From assembly GCA_016929905.1 (NCBI GenBank), contig JAFGHX010000175.1:1-64000 (forward strand): a stretch of 64,000 nucleotides of DNA. The letters are read 5' to 3'. How positions within the stretch are numbered: the stretch's first letter is position 1; each line of letters begins with the position of its first letter. This document shows, piece by piece, positions 8,415 through 16,378 of the stretch. The DNA comes from Kiritimatiellia bacterium. GTDB taxonomy: Bacteria; Verrucomicrobiota; Kiritimatiellia; JAFGHX01. Made by a program: the position numbers and the translations under genes. Below the pieces are notes generated by a model, which was given only the letters and a program-made list of their open reading frames with translations, had not been told where the DNA came from and ran no database searches.

Positions 8415-9532
8415 GACGGTTCATCCTCCTCCTCGAAAACAATCTCACGACCCGCCTGCGCCGAGAGCGAGATCGCTTCCAGCGCGCGGGTCGCGTTGAG
8501 CACCTCTTCTTTCCTGACGACCAACGCCTCCTCGCCGCGCAGCACCTTCACGAAGTGTTCGGTCTCCAGCCAGTGCCCGCTGAACGGCACGTTTCGGTCC
8601 GCCGGCACCTGCGGCGAGATGTTGCTCTTGTAGCGGCCCGTATTGCAGGAGAGCACGAGCGGATCGGCGGTCAGCCCGCCTTCGGTGCCGAGGATCATGA
8701 GGCTGTGCATGTTGGCCGGGATGTTGGCCGCCCAGCTCAGCCGCATGGAGATCACGCCGCCGCCCTCCAACCGCACGAACGCGGTCGCCATGTCCTCAAC
8801 GTCGAACTCGGCCTGCGCGTACGGGCGCGGCATCAGCACGCCCAGCGGCGCCCCGCTCTCCGCCAGCGAGGTAGCCAGATTCTCAGGCCGGTTCCCGATC
8901 TTGGTGAACACGGCCGCCGTCACCGCCCGCACGCGCGGATTGCCCATGATCCAGAGCAGCAGGTCCATCTGGTGCGAGCCGAAATCGAAAATCGGGCCCG
9001 CGCCGGAATGCGCCTTCATGTGGAACTGCCCCCAAGTCGGAATCCCGCGCCGGCGCATGGAACAGGTGTCGGCAAAGTAGATCTCGCCCAGCCGCCCCTC
9101 AGCCGCCAGTTCGCGCGCCGCCAGCGAACGCCCGCTGAACCGGGAACTCTGCCCGGCAAACAGTATCCGGCTTTCCGCCTCCGCCGTCTCGTACATGGCC
9201 GCCGCGTCCGCGTGGTTCGTCGCCACCGCCTTCTCGCACAGCACGTGCGCGCCCGCTCGCAGCGCGCCGATCGTCTGCTCCTTGTGGTAGGCGTTGGGCG
9301 TGCAGACCGACACGATGTCCGGCTCCGCCTTCTCCAGCAGCTCCTGCCACTCCCCGTAAACGGCCGGGATCCCCTCCTTCTGCGCCAGCAGCCGCGCCCG
9401 CTCCACGCAACGATCCGCCAGCGCCACGAGTTCCACCTGCCCCGCCAGATTCTTCCATGCCGGGATATGCGCGGCACCCGCGATCATCCCCGCCCCGATC
9501 ACCCCCACCCTGAACGGCTTCTCCTTCTTCAT
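8393..9532 (-). CDS. Gfo/Idh/MocA family oxidoreductase
   Basis: 379 residues from the ATG at 9532, chosen because AAGGAG lies 6-7 bases upstream; the ORF track extends it far into non-coding DNA. The Rossmann domain has VGVIGAGMIAGAAHIP and the family CEKAVATN (EKP variant, Ala for Pro). The substrate domain has GPIFDFGSHQMDLLLW, with the family Asp and His. It likely oxidises or reduces a sugar or sugar derivative with NAD(P). It overlaps the next dehydrogenase and follows the activase by 113 bases, so the pair probably act on one substrate series linked to the glycyl radical enzyme. Confidence 0.9.
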   Translation of the reverse strand: MKKEKPFRVGVIGAGMIAGAAHIPAWKNLAGQVELVALADRCVERARLLAQKEGIPAVYGEWQELLEKAEPDIVSVCTPNAYHKEQTIGALRAGAHVLCEKAVATNHADAAAMYETAEAESRILFAGQSSRFSGRSLAARELAAEGRLGEIYFADTCSMRRRGIPTWGQFHMKAHSGAGPIFDFGSHQMDLLLWIMGNPRVRAVTAAVFTKIGNRPENLATSLAESGAPLGVLMPRPYAQAEFDVEDMATAFVRLEGGGVISMRLSWAANIPANMHSLMILGTEGGLTADPLVLSCNTGRYKSNISPQVPADRNVPFSGHWLETEHFVKVLRGEEALVVRKEEVLNATRALEAISLSAQAGREIVFEEEDEPSCRRHIA

Positions 9533-9645
9533 GTGTGTCTCCTTCATCTCCACGATCTTGCCGGCCCCCACGGCCTCGCGCCGTGGGGGAGAAAGATTGG
9601 CGCGCTGGGCACGGGATGAATCTGATTCCCCGGCCCCCCCCCCAC

Positions 9646-10605
9646 TCACCGCACCACCACATTCCCCACCCCATGCTCCCGCAGCACCCGCGCTTTCCGC
9701 TCCGCATACTCGCGGGTGGGCGGGGTCGGCCGGACCGGCGGCCCGCTCATCCCGAGCTGTTCCCGCTTGCCCTCCCCGAGCGGGTGGTACCGGAGAATCT
9801 CGACACGCTGCACACTCGCCAGATCGGCCAGGAGCCGCCCCATCTGGTGGAGATCCGCATCCGCGTCGTTGCAGCCCGGCACGAGCGGGATCCGAATCCA
9901 GACAGGCTTCCCCGCGGCAGCCACGCGCCGGAGATTGCGCAGCACCTGCGTGCTCGGCATTCCGGTCAACGCCCGGCAGCGTTCCCCGTTCACGTGCTTC
10001 ACGTCGTACAGCACCAAATCCGTGACCGGCAGCACACTCTCGAACCGGGCCCAGCGCACCGCGCCGCACGTGTCCAGCGCCGTGTGCAGCCCCTCGGCCT
10101 TGGCGGCGGCGAGCAGCGCGCGGCAGAACGCCGGCTGCGCCAGGGGTTCGCCGCCCGAGAGCGTGATCCCGCCGCCCGAACTCGCATAGAAGGCCCGGTC
10201 ACGCCGCAACTCCGTCATCACCTCATCGATGGAAACCTCCCGCCCGGCGATCTCGAGCGCATGCGTCCAACACTGCGCCACGCACGCCCCGCACGCGGTA
10301 CAACGCGCAAAGTCGATGCGGTGTTCCCCGTTCAAACGCGTGTGCGCGCCGGCCGGGCAGACGCGTACGCATGTCCCGCAGCCGATACAGCGCCGGCTGT
10401 CGAACGTCAGTTGCGGCCGCCCGGAGAACGTCTCCGGATTGTGGCACCACACACAGCGCAGCGGGCAGCCCTTGAAAAACACCGTCGTGCGGATGCCCGG
10501 CCCGTCGTGCAGCGCCCAGCGCTTGACGTCCGTGATCACGCCACGGGCGGGAGCGGGCTTGGCCGCCTCGAGTGCGATGGCCGCCGGTTGCTCGACAGTC
10601 TTCAT
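9646..10605 (-). CDS. Glycyl radical enzyme activating enzyme (radical SAM)
   Basis: 319 residues from the ATG at 10605; the track start is further upstream in repeat DNA. CPLRCVWC near residue 48 is the radical SAM CxxxCxxC motif for the SAM-binding 4Fe-4S cluster, preceded by HDGPGIRTTVFFKG, diagnostic of this family. An inserted ferredoxin-like region (CIGCGTCVRVCP and CTACGACVAQC) holds two further clusters, as in activases of dehydratase and decarboxylase type rather than the short PflA. ITLSGGEPL is the GGE motif. It should abstract H from the Gly of the enzyme encoded upstream. Cytoplasmic and oxygen-sensitive. Confidence 0.93.
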   Translation of the reverse strand: MKTVEQPAAIALEAAKPAPARGVITDVKRWALHDGPGIRTTVFFKGCPLRCVWCHNPETFSGRPQLTFDSRRCIGCGTCVRVCPAGAHTRLNGEHRIDFARCTACGACVAQCWTHALEIAGREVSIDEVMTELRRDRAFYASSGGGITLSGGEPLAQPAFCRALLAAAKAEGLHTALDTCGAVRWARFESVLPVTDLVLYDVKHVNGERCRALTGMPSTQVLRNLRRVAAAGKPVWIRIPLVPGCNDADADLHQMGRLLADLASVQRVEILRYHPLGEGKREQLGMSGPPVRPTPPTREYAERKARVLREHGVGNVVVR

Positions 10606-10789
10606 GCCAGACGACGCCTCATGCAAACCTCTCCCGGCGCGGTTGCTCGGTCGCTGCGACCATGCGGGTCGTGCCTCGGCAACGGACGCATTCCGCCCGG
10701 CTCGACAAAGCCCGCAGGGCGAAGGCGGCTGCCTGCATGCCCTGTGCGCGCGCACCACCCAAAGGGCTCCATGTCCGCGGCGCTGAGGC

Positions 10790-10807
10790 GCAGGCAGGAA
10801 TGCCTGC
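10790..10807. repeat. Palindromic intergenic repeat GCAGGCAGGAATGCCTGC
   Basis: A near-perfect 18-base palindrome in the 235-base gap between the glycyl radical enzyme and its activase. The same sequence stands at 25490-25507 and a split variant at 58657-58696. The rest of this gap holds short GC-rich hairpins and no gene. Confidence 0.7.
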
Positions 10808-10840
10808 GCGGCTCTGCCGCGCGTCTTAATGCCCGCCGGC

Positions 10841-13072
10841 CTAACGCCCGTCCAGAAGCCGATCCACCACGTACTTCCGCAGATCGTCCGACAGGCTGGC
10901 AAAATACGCGCTGAAACCCGTCACCCGCACGATCAGGTCCGGATACGCCGCGGGGTTCCTGTAGGCATCGAGCACCCGCTGCTTGTCCAGCACGTTAATG
11001 TTGATCAGCGTGCCGCCCAACTCGAAATGCGCCTTGATCAGCGCCTCGATCTTCTCAACGTCCTCCTCGCTTCCCCCCGCGCCGGGATCGATGTCGACCT
11101 GCAGCGGCGCCGTATTGCCGAAGCCGGGCTGTACTTTCGCCACGGCGATCGCCATCTGGACCGGCGTCCCGCCTTTCCCGGCGTTGAAACCGGGCGCCGG
11201 GTTCGGCCCGTGCGAGAGTGGCGCGCCCGCCTTCCGCCCGTTCGGCGTCGCACCCAGCCGTTTGCCGAACGCGATCGCCTTGGCCCAGGAGAAGAGGCCC
11301 GGCGTCATCGGCCAGCCGTCCGGGGTGGTGTTCTCTTTCACGAATGTCGAGAATGTCGTCGAGATGCGCTCGGCCCAGCCGTCGGCGCGCGACTCGCCGG
11401 CGCCGAACCGCGCCATGCTCGCCATGCACAAGCGCGTCGCCTCGCCGGCCGGTCCCTCCCAATTCGCGTCCAGATGCCGAAGCAGTTCCTCCCATGTCAG
11501 ACGCTTCTCGATTTCCACGCGTTGCTCGATGGCCGCGAACGAGTCCGCCACGGTCGCCAGCGAGGCGGCGTCCACGCCGATGTTCGTGAACGCCAACACG
11601 CCGCCGGAGGCGTCGCGCCCCTTCTCGACCGGTCCGTAACAGAACAGGTCCAGCAGCAGCTCCGGAAACACGTCCGGCATGTGCCGGATGTGGAAGTCGA
11701 TCCCCTCGGCCGTCACCGCAACGGCACGACGCAGGTTCCGCCCGAACCGTTCCCACAAGGCCGCCACGCACGGCACCGCCGAACGGTCCGCCATCATCTC
11801 GCGCAGGGACAGGTCGAACACCGTGCCCAGCTCGATCTTGATCAGATCCATCATCCCGTATTCACGGCCGGGGACGGCCAGCCAGTGGCAGCCGGCATAG
11901 ACGCGCGCGCGCGCCGCTTCCAGCGGGTACCCGTTCCGCAGCGCGCCGGCGATCACCGTTTCATCGCCCACGAACTTCGGGAACCCCATGCCGTCCTCAA
12001 TCAGAATCTCCACGCCGCGCCGCAACAGGGCCGGCTCGACGTTCGGCCCCACGCGCACGCCGATGTTCGCGGGGATCTTCAGCTTGTGGATCGCCTCGAG
12101 GATCAGGAATGAAACCGCACTCGTCAGGTCGCGCCCCGTCTCGTCCGGCCCGCCGAGCTGGATGTAGGCCGTTTCGGACAAGAGCAGGCAGGCCAGATGG
12201 AATGTCGCTTCCTCGTCGGTAAGCGTACCGGCCCGACTGTCCCGTTCGTAGTAAGGCCGAAGCAGTTCATCCAACTGCCCCCACTCGCCGCTGCCGTTGT
12301 ACATCTTCGCCGCCGCCTGGAAGAAGACCAGCCACTGGCACGCCTCCCGGAACGTGGCCGGCGGCTCGGCGGCAAGACGCGCGCAGATGGCCGCGATCGC
12401 CCGCACGTTCCCGCGCAAGACCGGGTCCTCCTCCTCCCGTGCGCGCGCAACCGCCGCCTCCGCATGCCGCTCGATCCAGGCCTGCATGCCCAGCACGACG
12501 GACTCCAGCCCGGCATAGAAGTCCGCGGCGGCCGGATGCCGCACCGCGTAGTGCCGAACCTTCTCCAGAAGGCCGCCCCATCCCAGATCCAGGCCGATCT
12601 TCAAGTCCGGACAGAAATGCTGAAGCCCGCCGATCCCGGGCTCGATTCCGTACCGCTTGTGCGCGGCTTGCAGATGACCGAAGTCGAAATCCGGGTTCCA
12701 CAGCGGTTTGCGGTACGAATTGAAGTTCACCATGTAAACGCCGGCCATCGAGTTGGCCGGGTGGATGTAGGTGGGATGCACGGCGAGCAGCCGCCGGAAG
12801 TTCGCGCCCACCGCGCGCGCCCCGAAGAACCCGCCGCTCGGGTGGTTGCTCTCCGGCGCGAACCCCTTAAGCCGGACGTCCCGAACCACTTCACCCGAGC
12901 CGCTGACCGCCTCCACCACCTCCGAATGCTCTTCGGGCAACGGCACCTGCCCCTGGTCGTCGTGGTCCATGGCGCCGCGCCGCACCTGCTTCACGCGCGT
13001 GTGCGCCATCTTCACCGCACGCAGAACCGCGAGCCGTTCCTCGTACCCCGTTTCTACCAGGACCTCAGCCAT
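10841..13072 (-). CDS. Glycyl radical enzyme of unknown substrate (PFL-like)
   Basis: 743 residues from the ATG at 13072, with GGGAGG upstream. The PFL-like domain fills most of the protein, and the C-terminal glycyl radical domain carries VRVTGFSAYF with the radical Gly at about residue 719. The active-site Cys is about residue 395 in YAGCHWLAVPGREYGMMD. In dehydratase and lyase members the same loop reads roughly GCVEP...G..YG.HD; here the general-base Glu is Trp and the His is Met, so this is not an ordinary diol dehydratase, CutC or HypD. Its activase and two Gfo/Idh dehydrogenases follow on the same strand, and no microcompartment genes are near. Family certain, reaction unknown. Confidence 0.9.
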   Translation of the reverse strand: MAEVLVETGYEERLAVLRAVKMAHTRVKQVRRGAMDHDDQGQVPLPEEHSEVVEAVSGSGEVVRDVRLKGFAPESNHPSGGFFGARAVGANFRRLLAVHPTYIHPANSMAGVYMVNFNSYRKPLWNPDFDFGHLQAAHKRYGIEPGIGGLQHFCPDLKIGLDLGWGGLLEKVRHYAVRHPAAADFYAGLESVVLGMQAWIERHAEAAVARAREEEDPVLRGNVRAIAAICARLAAEPPATFREACQWLVFFQAAAKMYNGSGEWGQLDELLRPYYERDSRAGTLTDEEATFHLACLLLSETAYIQLGGPDETGRDLTSAVSFLILEAIHKLKIPANIGVRVGPNVEPALLRRGVEILIEDGMGFPKFVGDETVIAGALRNGYPLEAARARVYAGCHWLAVPGREYGMMDLIKIELGTVFDLSLREMMADRSAVPCVAALWERFGRNLRRAVAVTAEGIDFHIRHMPDVFPELLLDLFCYGPVEKGRDASGGVLAFTNIGVDAASLATVADSFAAIEQRVEIEKRLTWEELLRHLDANWEGPAGEATRLCMASMARFGAGESRADGWAERISTTFSTFVKENTTPDGWPMTPGLFSWAKAIAFGKRLGATPNGRKAGAPLSHGPNPAPGFNAGKGGTPVQMAIAVAKVQPGFGNTAPLQVDIDPGAGGSEEDVEKIEALIKAHFELGGTLININVLDKQRVLDAYRNPAAYPDLIVRVTGFSAYFASLSDDLRKYVVDRLLDGR

Positions 13073-13175
13073 GTCAACCGCCTCCCGGTTGCCAGCCGTG
13101 TGCACACCACGCGCGTTTCCCCCGCCCCCCGGCCGCTCCCTCGCCATCGCCTGCCGCATCCGCCCCATCTTCCTC

Positions 13176-13204
13176 TTGCCCTTGGCGCATGGGAGATGTA
13201 TAAT
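13176..13204 (+). promoter_or_regulatory. Promoter of the AraC regulator next to the glycyl radical locus
   Basis: TTGCCC and a perfect TATAAT are 17 bases apart in the gap between the divergent glycyl radical enzyme and regulator genes. Transcription would start about 95 bases before the ATG at 13308. Confidence 0.55.
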
Positions 13205-13262
13205 GCCGTCTGAACGACATCGCCCGGCCACTCAGCTCAGCCAAGATTACGCGTATGCCGGG

Positions 13263-13283
13263 GGCATCCCAATGTGGGATGCC
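13263..13283. promoter_or_regulatory. Perfect inverted repeat, candidate operator or leader hairpin
   Basis: GGCATCCCA, three bases, then TGGGATGCC. It lies in the transcribed leader of the AraC gene and upstream of the glycyl radical operon, so it could be an operator for the divergent pair or an RNA hairpin acting on the regulator. Confidence 0.5.
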
Positions 13284-13307
13284 GTCATGTGCATGTGATA
13301 TCGCATC

Positions 13308-14120
13308 ATGAGCCCACGATTTGCCTTTCCGTTTCCCGACGACCGGTTCGCGGTGCCGCCGGTGCACGTCGTGTGTGTGGGGACGAACGATTCGTTCAAC
13401 TACGACTACACCCGGGCAAACGTGCCGGGCACCGCCCTGGAGTGTGTGACGGGCGGAGAAGGGCGCTTGACGATCGGAGAGACCGAATACCGGCTGCGGC
13501 CCGGGGACGTGTTTATCCTGCACGGGGGCGCCGTCACCCGGACCCGCGCGGACCCGGGCGTACGCTGGCGGACGGACTGGTTCATCACCACGGGCCGTGG
13601 CCCGGAAAACGTGCTGGCCATGTACGGGCTGGAGCAGACCTGCCACATCCCGGCGGCCGGGCAGGAACGCCTCTTCCGCCGGATGTTCCGCGTCGCGGAG
13701 CGGCGGCAGGGCAGCCCGCGCGCGGTTCGCAACCGGCTGGCCGCTCTCTTCTATGAGCTCGTGCTCGAGTTGTCTTCACTCGAGGACCGGCGCCGGCGCG
13801 GCGTCTCGCGCGAGGCGATGCGGATCAAGAACTACATCGACGCCCACGCGGAAGAACCGATCCGGCTCGACGACATCGCGCGGGCGGCGGGAAAGTCAAC
13901 CGTGCAGACCAACCGGATCTTCAAGCGCGAGTTCGGCATGCCGCCCTACGAGTACCTGCTGCAGCACCGCATGGAGATCGCCAAGATCCTGCTCGCCGCG
14001 CGCGACATCCCCGTCCACACGATCGCCTACCGCCTGCACTTCAGCGACCCGTACCATTTCTCCAAAACCTTCAAGAAACGCGTCGGCGTCCCGCCGTCCG
14101 CCTACCGGGTGCGACCGTGA
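13308..14120 (+). CDS. AraC family transcriptional regulator
   Basis: 270 residues. The N-terminal half is a cupin-type sensing domain (YRLRPGDVFILHGG). The C-terminal 100 residues hold two helix-turn-helix units, RLDDIARAAGKSTVQTNRIFKREFG and VHTIAYRLHFSDPYHFSKTFKKRVGVPPSAYR, the second with the family signature. It is divergent from the glycyl radical operon and probably activates it when a sugar-like ligand is bound. The start codon has no clear Shine-Dalgarno sequence. Its 3' end overlaps the converging dehydrogenase gene by 50 bases. Confidence 0.92.
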   Translation: MSPRFAFPFPDDRFAVPPVHVVCVGTNDSFNYDYTRANVPGTALECVTGGEGRLTIGETEYRLRPGDVFILHGGAVTRTRADPGVRWRTDWFITTGRGPENVLAMYGLEQTCHIPAAGQERLFRRMFRVAERRQGSPRAVRNRLAALFYELVLELSSLEDRRRRGVSREAMRIKNYIDAHAEEPIRLDDIARAAGKSTVQTNRIFKREFGMPPYEYLLQHRMEIAKILLAARDIPVHTIAYRLHFSDPYHFSKTFKKRVGVPPSAYRVRP

Positions 14121-15264
14121 GGGGGCCGGCGGCCCCGGCTCGGGTTTCAGGCTGCGCCGGGACAGCGCGGTACGACTCCCCCGCCGGCTCATCGACCGCC
14201 GGTATTCCCAGGTGCTTGCTGTAGACGGCCTCGAACACGCGCGCATCTTCGAGCGCGTCAGCCGCCGGTGAGCGGAACGGCTGCCCGCTCAGGACGCTCT
14301 CCACGAAATGCCGCATCTCGGCCTTGTAGGACCACTCGCGGCCGCCCTCCGGAAAAATCTGCGAGCAGACCTTTCGCGACCGACTGCCGTTGTACACTTC
14401 GACGGTTGCCGGCGCGTTGCGCAACAGCAACGGCGGCGCTTCGGTTCGGACCCACCCCTTCTCGAAGTAGATCTGGGTGTGTTCATCCCAGCCATGATAC
14501 GCGACAGACCCGGACTCGATTACCGCCCGGACGCCGCCGACGTCGAGAATCACCACACCCCGCATCCCGTTGTCCGCATCCAAGTCCACGGCCCGAACCC
14601 GGACCGGGCTGCGCCCGTCAAGGAACCACCGGACCAGGTTCACGTTGTGCGTGTACTGCTGCAGGTACCCGAGATACCGGCGAATCTGTTCCTCGATCAA
14701 CCACGGAGGATAGACGGAGTACACCGGTGGCGGCTTCTCCTCGGTACGATCCTCCGGCACGTCCAGCCCCGCCTCCCAATCGCCGCAGAAGCCGTGGTTG
14801 CGGACATAACGGATCTCGCCCAGTTCCCCGGATTGCGTGAACTGCTCAACGGCACGCTTCACGGCCAAATTGCCTGGATCGTAGCGTTTCATGTACGCCA
14901 CCATCAGTCGCCGGCCGCTCGCCCGCTCCGCCGCGACAATCCGCTCGGCCTGTTCCACGCTCACCGCCATGGGCTTCTCCATGAAGACGTCCTTGCCAGC
15001 CTTCAGCGCGTCAATGGCGATCTGGCCTTGCACGTAGAAATGGCCCGATACCGCCACCGCCTGAATGTCCGGGTCCTGCACCAGCTCCCGGTGGCTCGGG
15101 TACAGCCGCGGGATGCCCAGCCTCTGGCACACTCTCTCCCCCAGCCGCCCGCAGACCTCTGCAACGGCGACCAACTCGCACGCGTCCAGCGCGATGATGT
15201 TGGGAATGTGCACGCGCTGCGCCATGCGCCCGCAGCCCACGTAGCCCATTCTCAGGATGCTCAT
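14071..15264 (-). CDS. Gfo/Idh/MocA family oxidoreductase
   Basis: 397 residues. The Rossmann start MSILRMGYVGCGRMAQRVHIP and the MEKPMAVS motif mark the family. The C-terminal domain has YTHNVNLVRWFL, with a His in the usual catalytic helix. The last 35 residues (after GIPAVDEPAG) are Pro/Arg/Ala-rich and run into the end of the converging AraC gene, so they are probably an accidental extension after loss of an earlier stop. The gene is divergent from another AraC regulator at 15483, probably its controller. Substrate probably a sugar or cyclitol. Confidence 0.88.
   Translation of the reverse strand: MSILRMGYVGCGRMAQRVHIPNIIALDACELVAVAEVCGRLGERVCQRLGIPRLYPSHRELVQDPDIQAVAVSGHFYVQGQIAIDALKAGKDVFMEKPMAVSVEQAERIVAAERASGRRLMVAYMKRYDPGNLAVKRAVEQFTQSGELGEIRYVRNHGFCGDWEAGLDVPEDRTEEKPPPVYSVYPPWLIEEQIRRYLGYLQQYTHNVNLVRWFLDGRSPVRVRAVDLDADNGMRGVVILDVGGVRAVIESGSVAYHGWDEHTQIYFEKGWVRTEAPPLLLRNAPATVEVYNGSRSRKVCSQIFPEGGREWSYKAEMRHFVESVLSGQPFRSPAADALEDARVFEAVYSKHLGIPAVDEPAGESYRAVPAQPETRAGAAGPLTVAPGRRTAGRRRVS
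14122..14136. terminator. GC-rich hairpin after the AraC gene
   Basis: GGGGCC-GGC-GGCCCC begins two bases after the regulator's TGA. There is no T run, so it may terminate or stabilise the transcript. It lies inside the 3' end of the opposing dehydrogenase gene. Confidence 0.4.
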
Positions 15265-15430
15265 ATTCTTCTCCCTTCGTTGCCGGCTCCACGTCCGGAG
15301 CCGGGCCGTCTGCCGGGGCCCACGGCCCCAGGCGCGTCAGGCTCACAGGCCCTGAATAGGCTGTATTGCTACGCCTCGAGAACGTCATATCGCATCGTAC
15401 TTAAAGAATACTCTGGAAATCAATAAACGC

Positions 15431-15458
15431 GGTTGCTACTATTTTGTGTGAGGTTGCT
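15431..15458. promoter_or_regulatory. Direct repeat in the AraC / dehydrogenase divergent promoter
   Basis: GGTTGCT occurs at 15431-15437 and 15452-15458, exactly 21 bases apart (two helical turns), in an AT-rich stretch between divergent genes. AraC-family proteins bind such direct half-sites. Confidence 0.4.
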
Positions 15459-15482
15459 TATTCAGAGTGAGGGGATGTCGAG

Positions 15483-16211
15483 GTGAATGCGCCCTTTCAT
15501 GTGGGGTACCTGCGGGTGAACCCCGGCTGGCGGGCCGGCCTGGGGTTCCATCGGCATCAACATGTCGAAGCGATGGTCGTAGTGCGCGGGCGGCTGCGCG
15601 TCGCGCTGGAAGACTCCGAGGTGGTAGCCGAGGGTGGCGACGGGCTATGCTACGCGCCCGGCCTGGCGCATGAAGAGCACGCCGAAGGCAGGCCCTGTAC
15701 CGAGTTTGTCTTTTTCAAGGGCGAGGTGGAGACAGGCACGCTGCGTTCGCCGCTCGTCAAGAGCGGCAACACGCGCATGCGCACGCTGGCAAGGTGGCTG
15801 ATCGAAGAGCGAAATACGCACGACCACGGCCGGGAACGCCGGATGCGCACGCTGGCGCGGGCCGTGCTCCACGAGATGGCGAGACAGTCGGCCGGCACCC
15901 AGGCTTCGCCGATCCAGCGCGTGCGGGAGTACATGCGCACCCGCCTCAAGGAGCCACATGCGTTGGAGGATCTGGCGCGGCTGGCCGGCATGAGCAAGTA
16001 CCATTTCGTCCGCACCTACAAGCGCATGACGGGAATGCCCCCGATGGCCGATTTGCAGCGGATCCGCATCGAGGCCGCCTGCGACCGCCTGCTGACGACC
16101 CAATTGCCGTTGAAGACGGTCGCCGAGCAGACAGGTTTCTGCGACGTGTACTACTTCTCTCGTGTCTTCAAAGCCCGCTACGGCGTGCCGCCGGGCACAT
16201 TCCGCCGCTGA
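15483..16211 (+). CDS. AraC family transcriptional regulator
   Basis: 242 residues from a GTG preceded by GAGGGG. A short cupin sensing domain (GFHRHQHVEAMVVVRGRLRV, APGLAHEEHAEG, with His residues placed as in metal- or sugar-binding cupins) is followed by two helix-turn-helix units, ALEDLARLAGMSKYHFVRTYKRMTG and LKTVAEQTGFCDVYYFSRVFKARYGVPPGTFR. It is divergent from the dehydrogenase at 14071-15264 and upstream of the mannosidase operon, so it may control either or both. Confidence 0.92.
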   Translation: MNAPFHVGYLRVNPGWRAGLGFHRHQHVEAMVVVRGRLRVALEDSEVVAEGGDGLCYAPGLAHEEHAEGRPCTEFVFFKGEVETGTLRSPLVKSGNTRMRTLARWLIEERNTHDHGRERRMRTLARAVLHEMARQSAGTQASPIQRVREYMRTRLKEPHALEDLARLAGMSKYHFVRTYKRMTGMPPMADLQRIRIEAACDRLLTTQLPLKTVAEQTGFCDVYYFSRVFKARYGVPPGTFRR

Positions 16212-16264
16212 ACCGGCACCGTCCCCTTCCTCATCCCGCAGAGCCGGCGCGATGCCGGACTGTC

Positions 16265-16326
16265 AAGTCCTCCTTCGCAGACCTGAAGGACTTTTCGGTT
16301 GCAGCGCCCGTGTGGAACCCTATACT
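16265..16326 (+). promoter_or_regulatory. Hairpin and promoter upstream of the mannosidase operon
   Basis: A 7-bp inverted repeat, AAGTCCT and AGGACTT (16265-16271 and 16287-16293), is followed by TTTTC, which could end the AraC transcript. It precedes TTGCAG (16299-16304) and TATACT (16321-16326), a plausible promoter with 16-base spacing about 50 bases before the ATG at 16379. Confidence 0.45.
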
Positions 16327-16378
16327 TGCCCCTCGTCTCGCGGATTGCACAGGCACGGTGGCGCAGAGAGAAGAGAAA

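Noticed and set aside
14071-14120. Overlap of AraC and Gfo/Idh genes as a dual-coding region
   Set aside because: The dehydrogenase tail there is low-complexity and beyond the conserved fold, so this is simply stop-codon drift into the neighbour.
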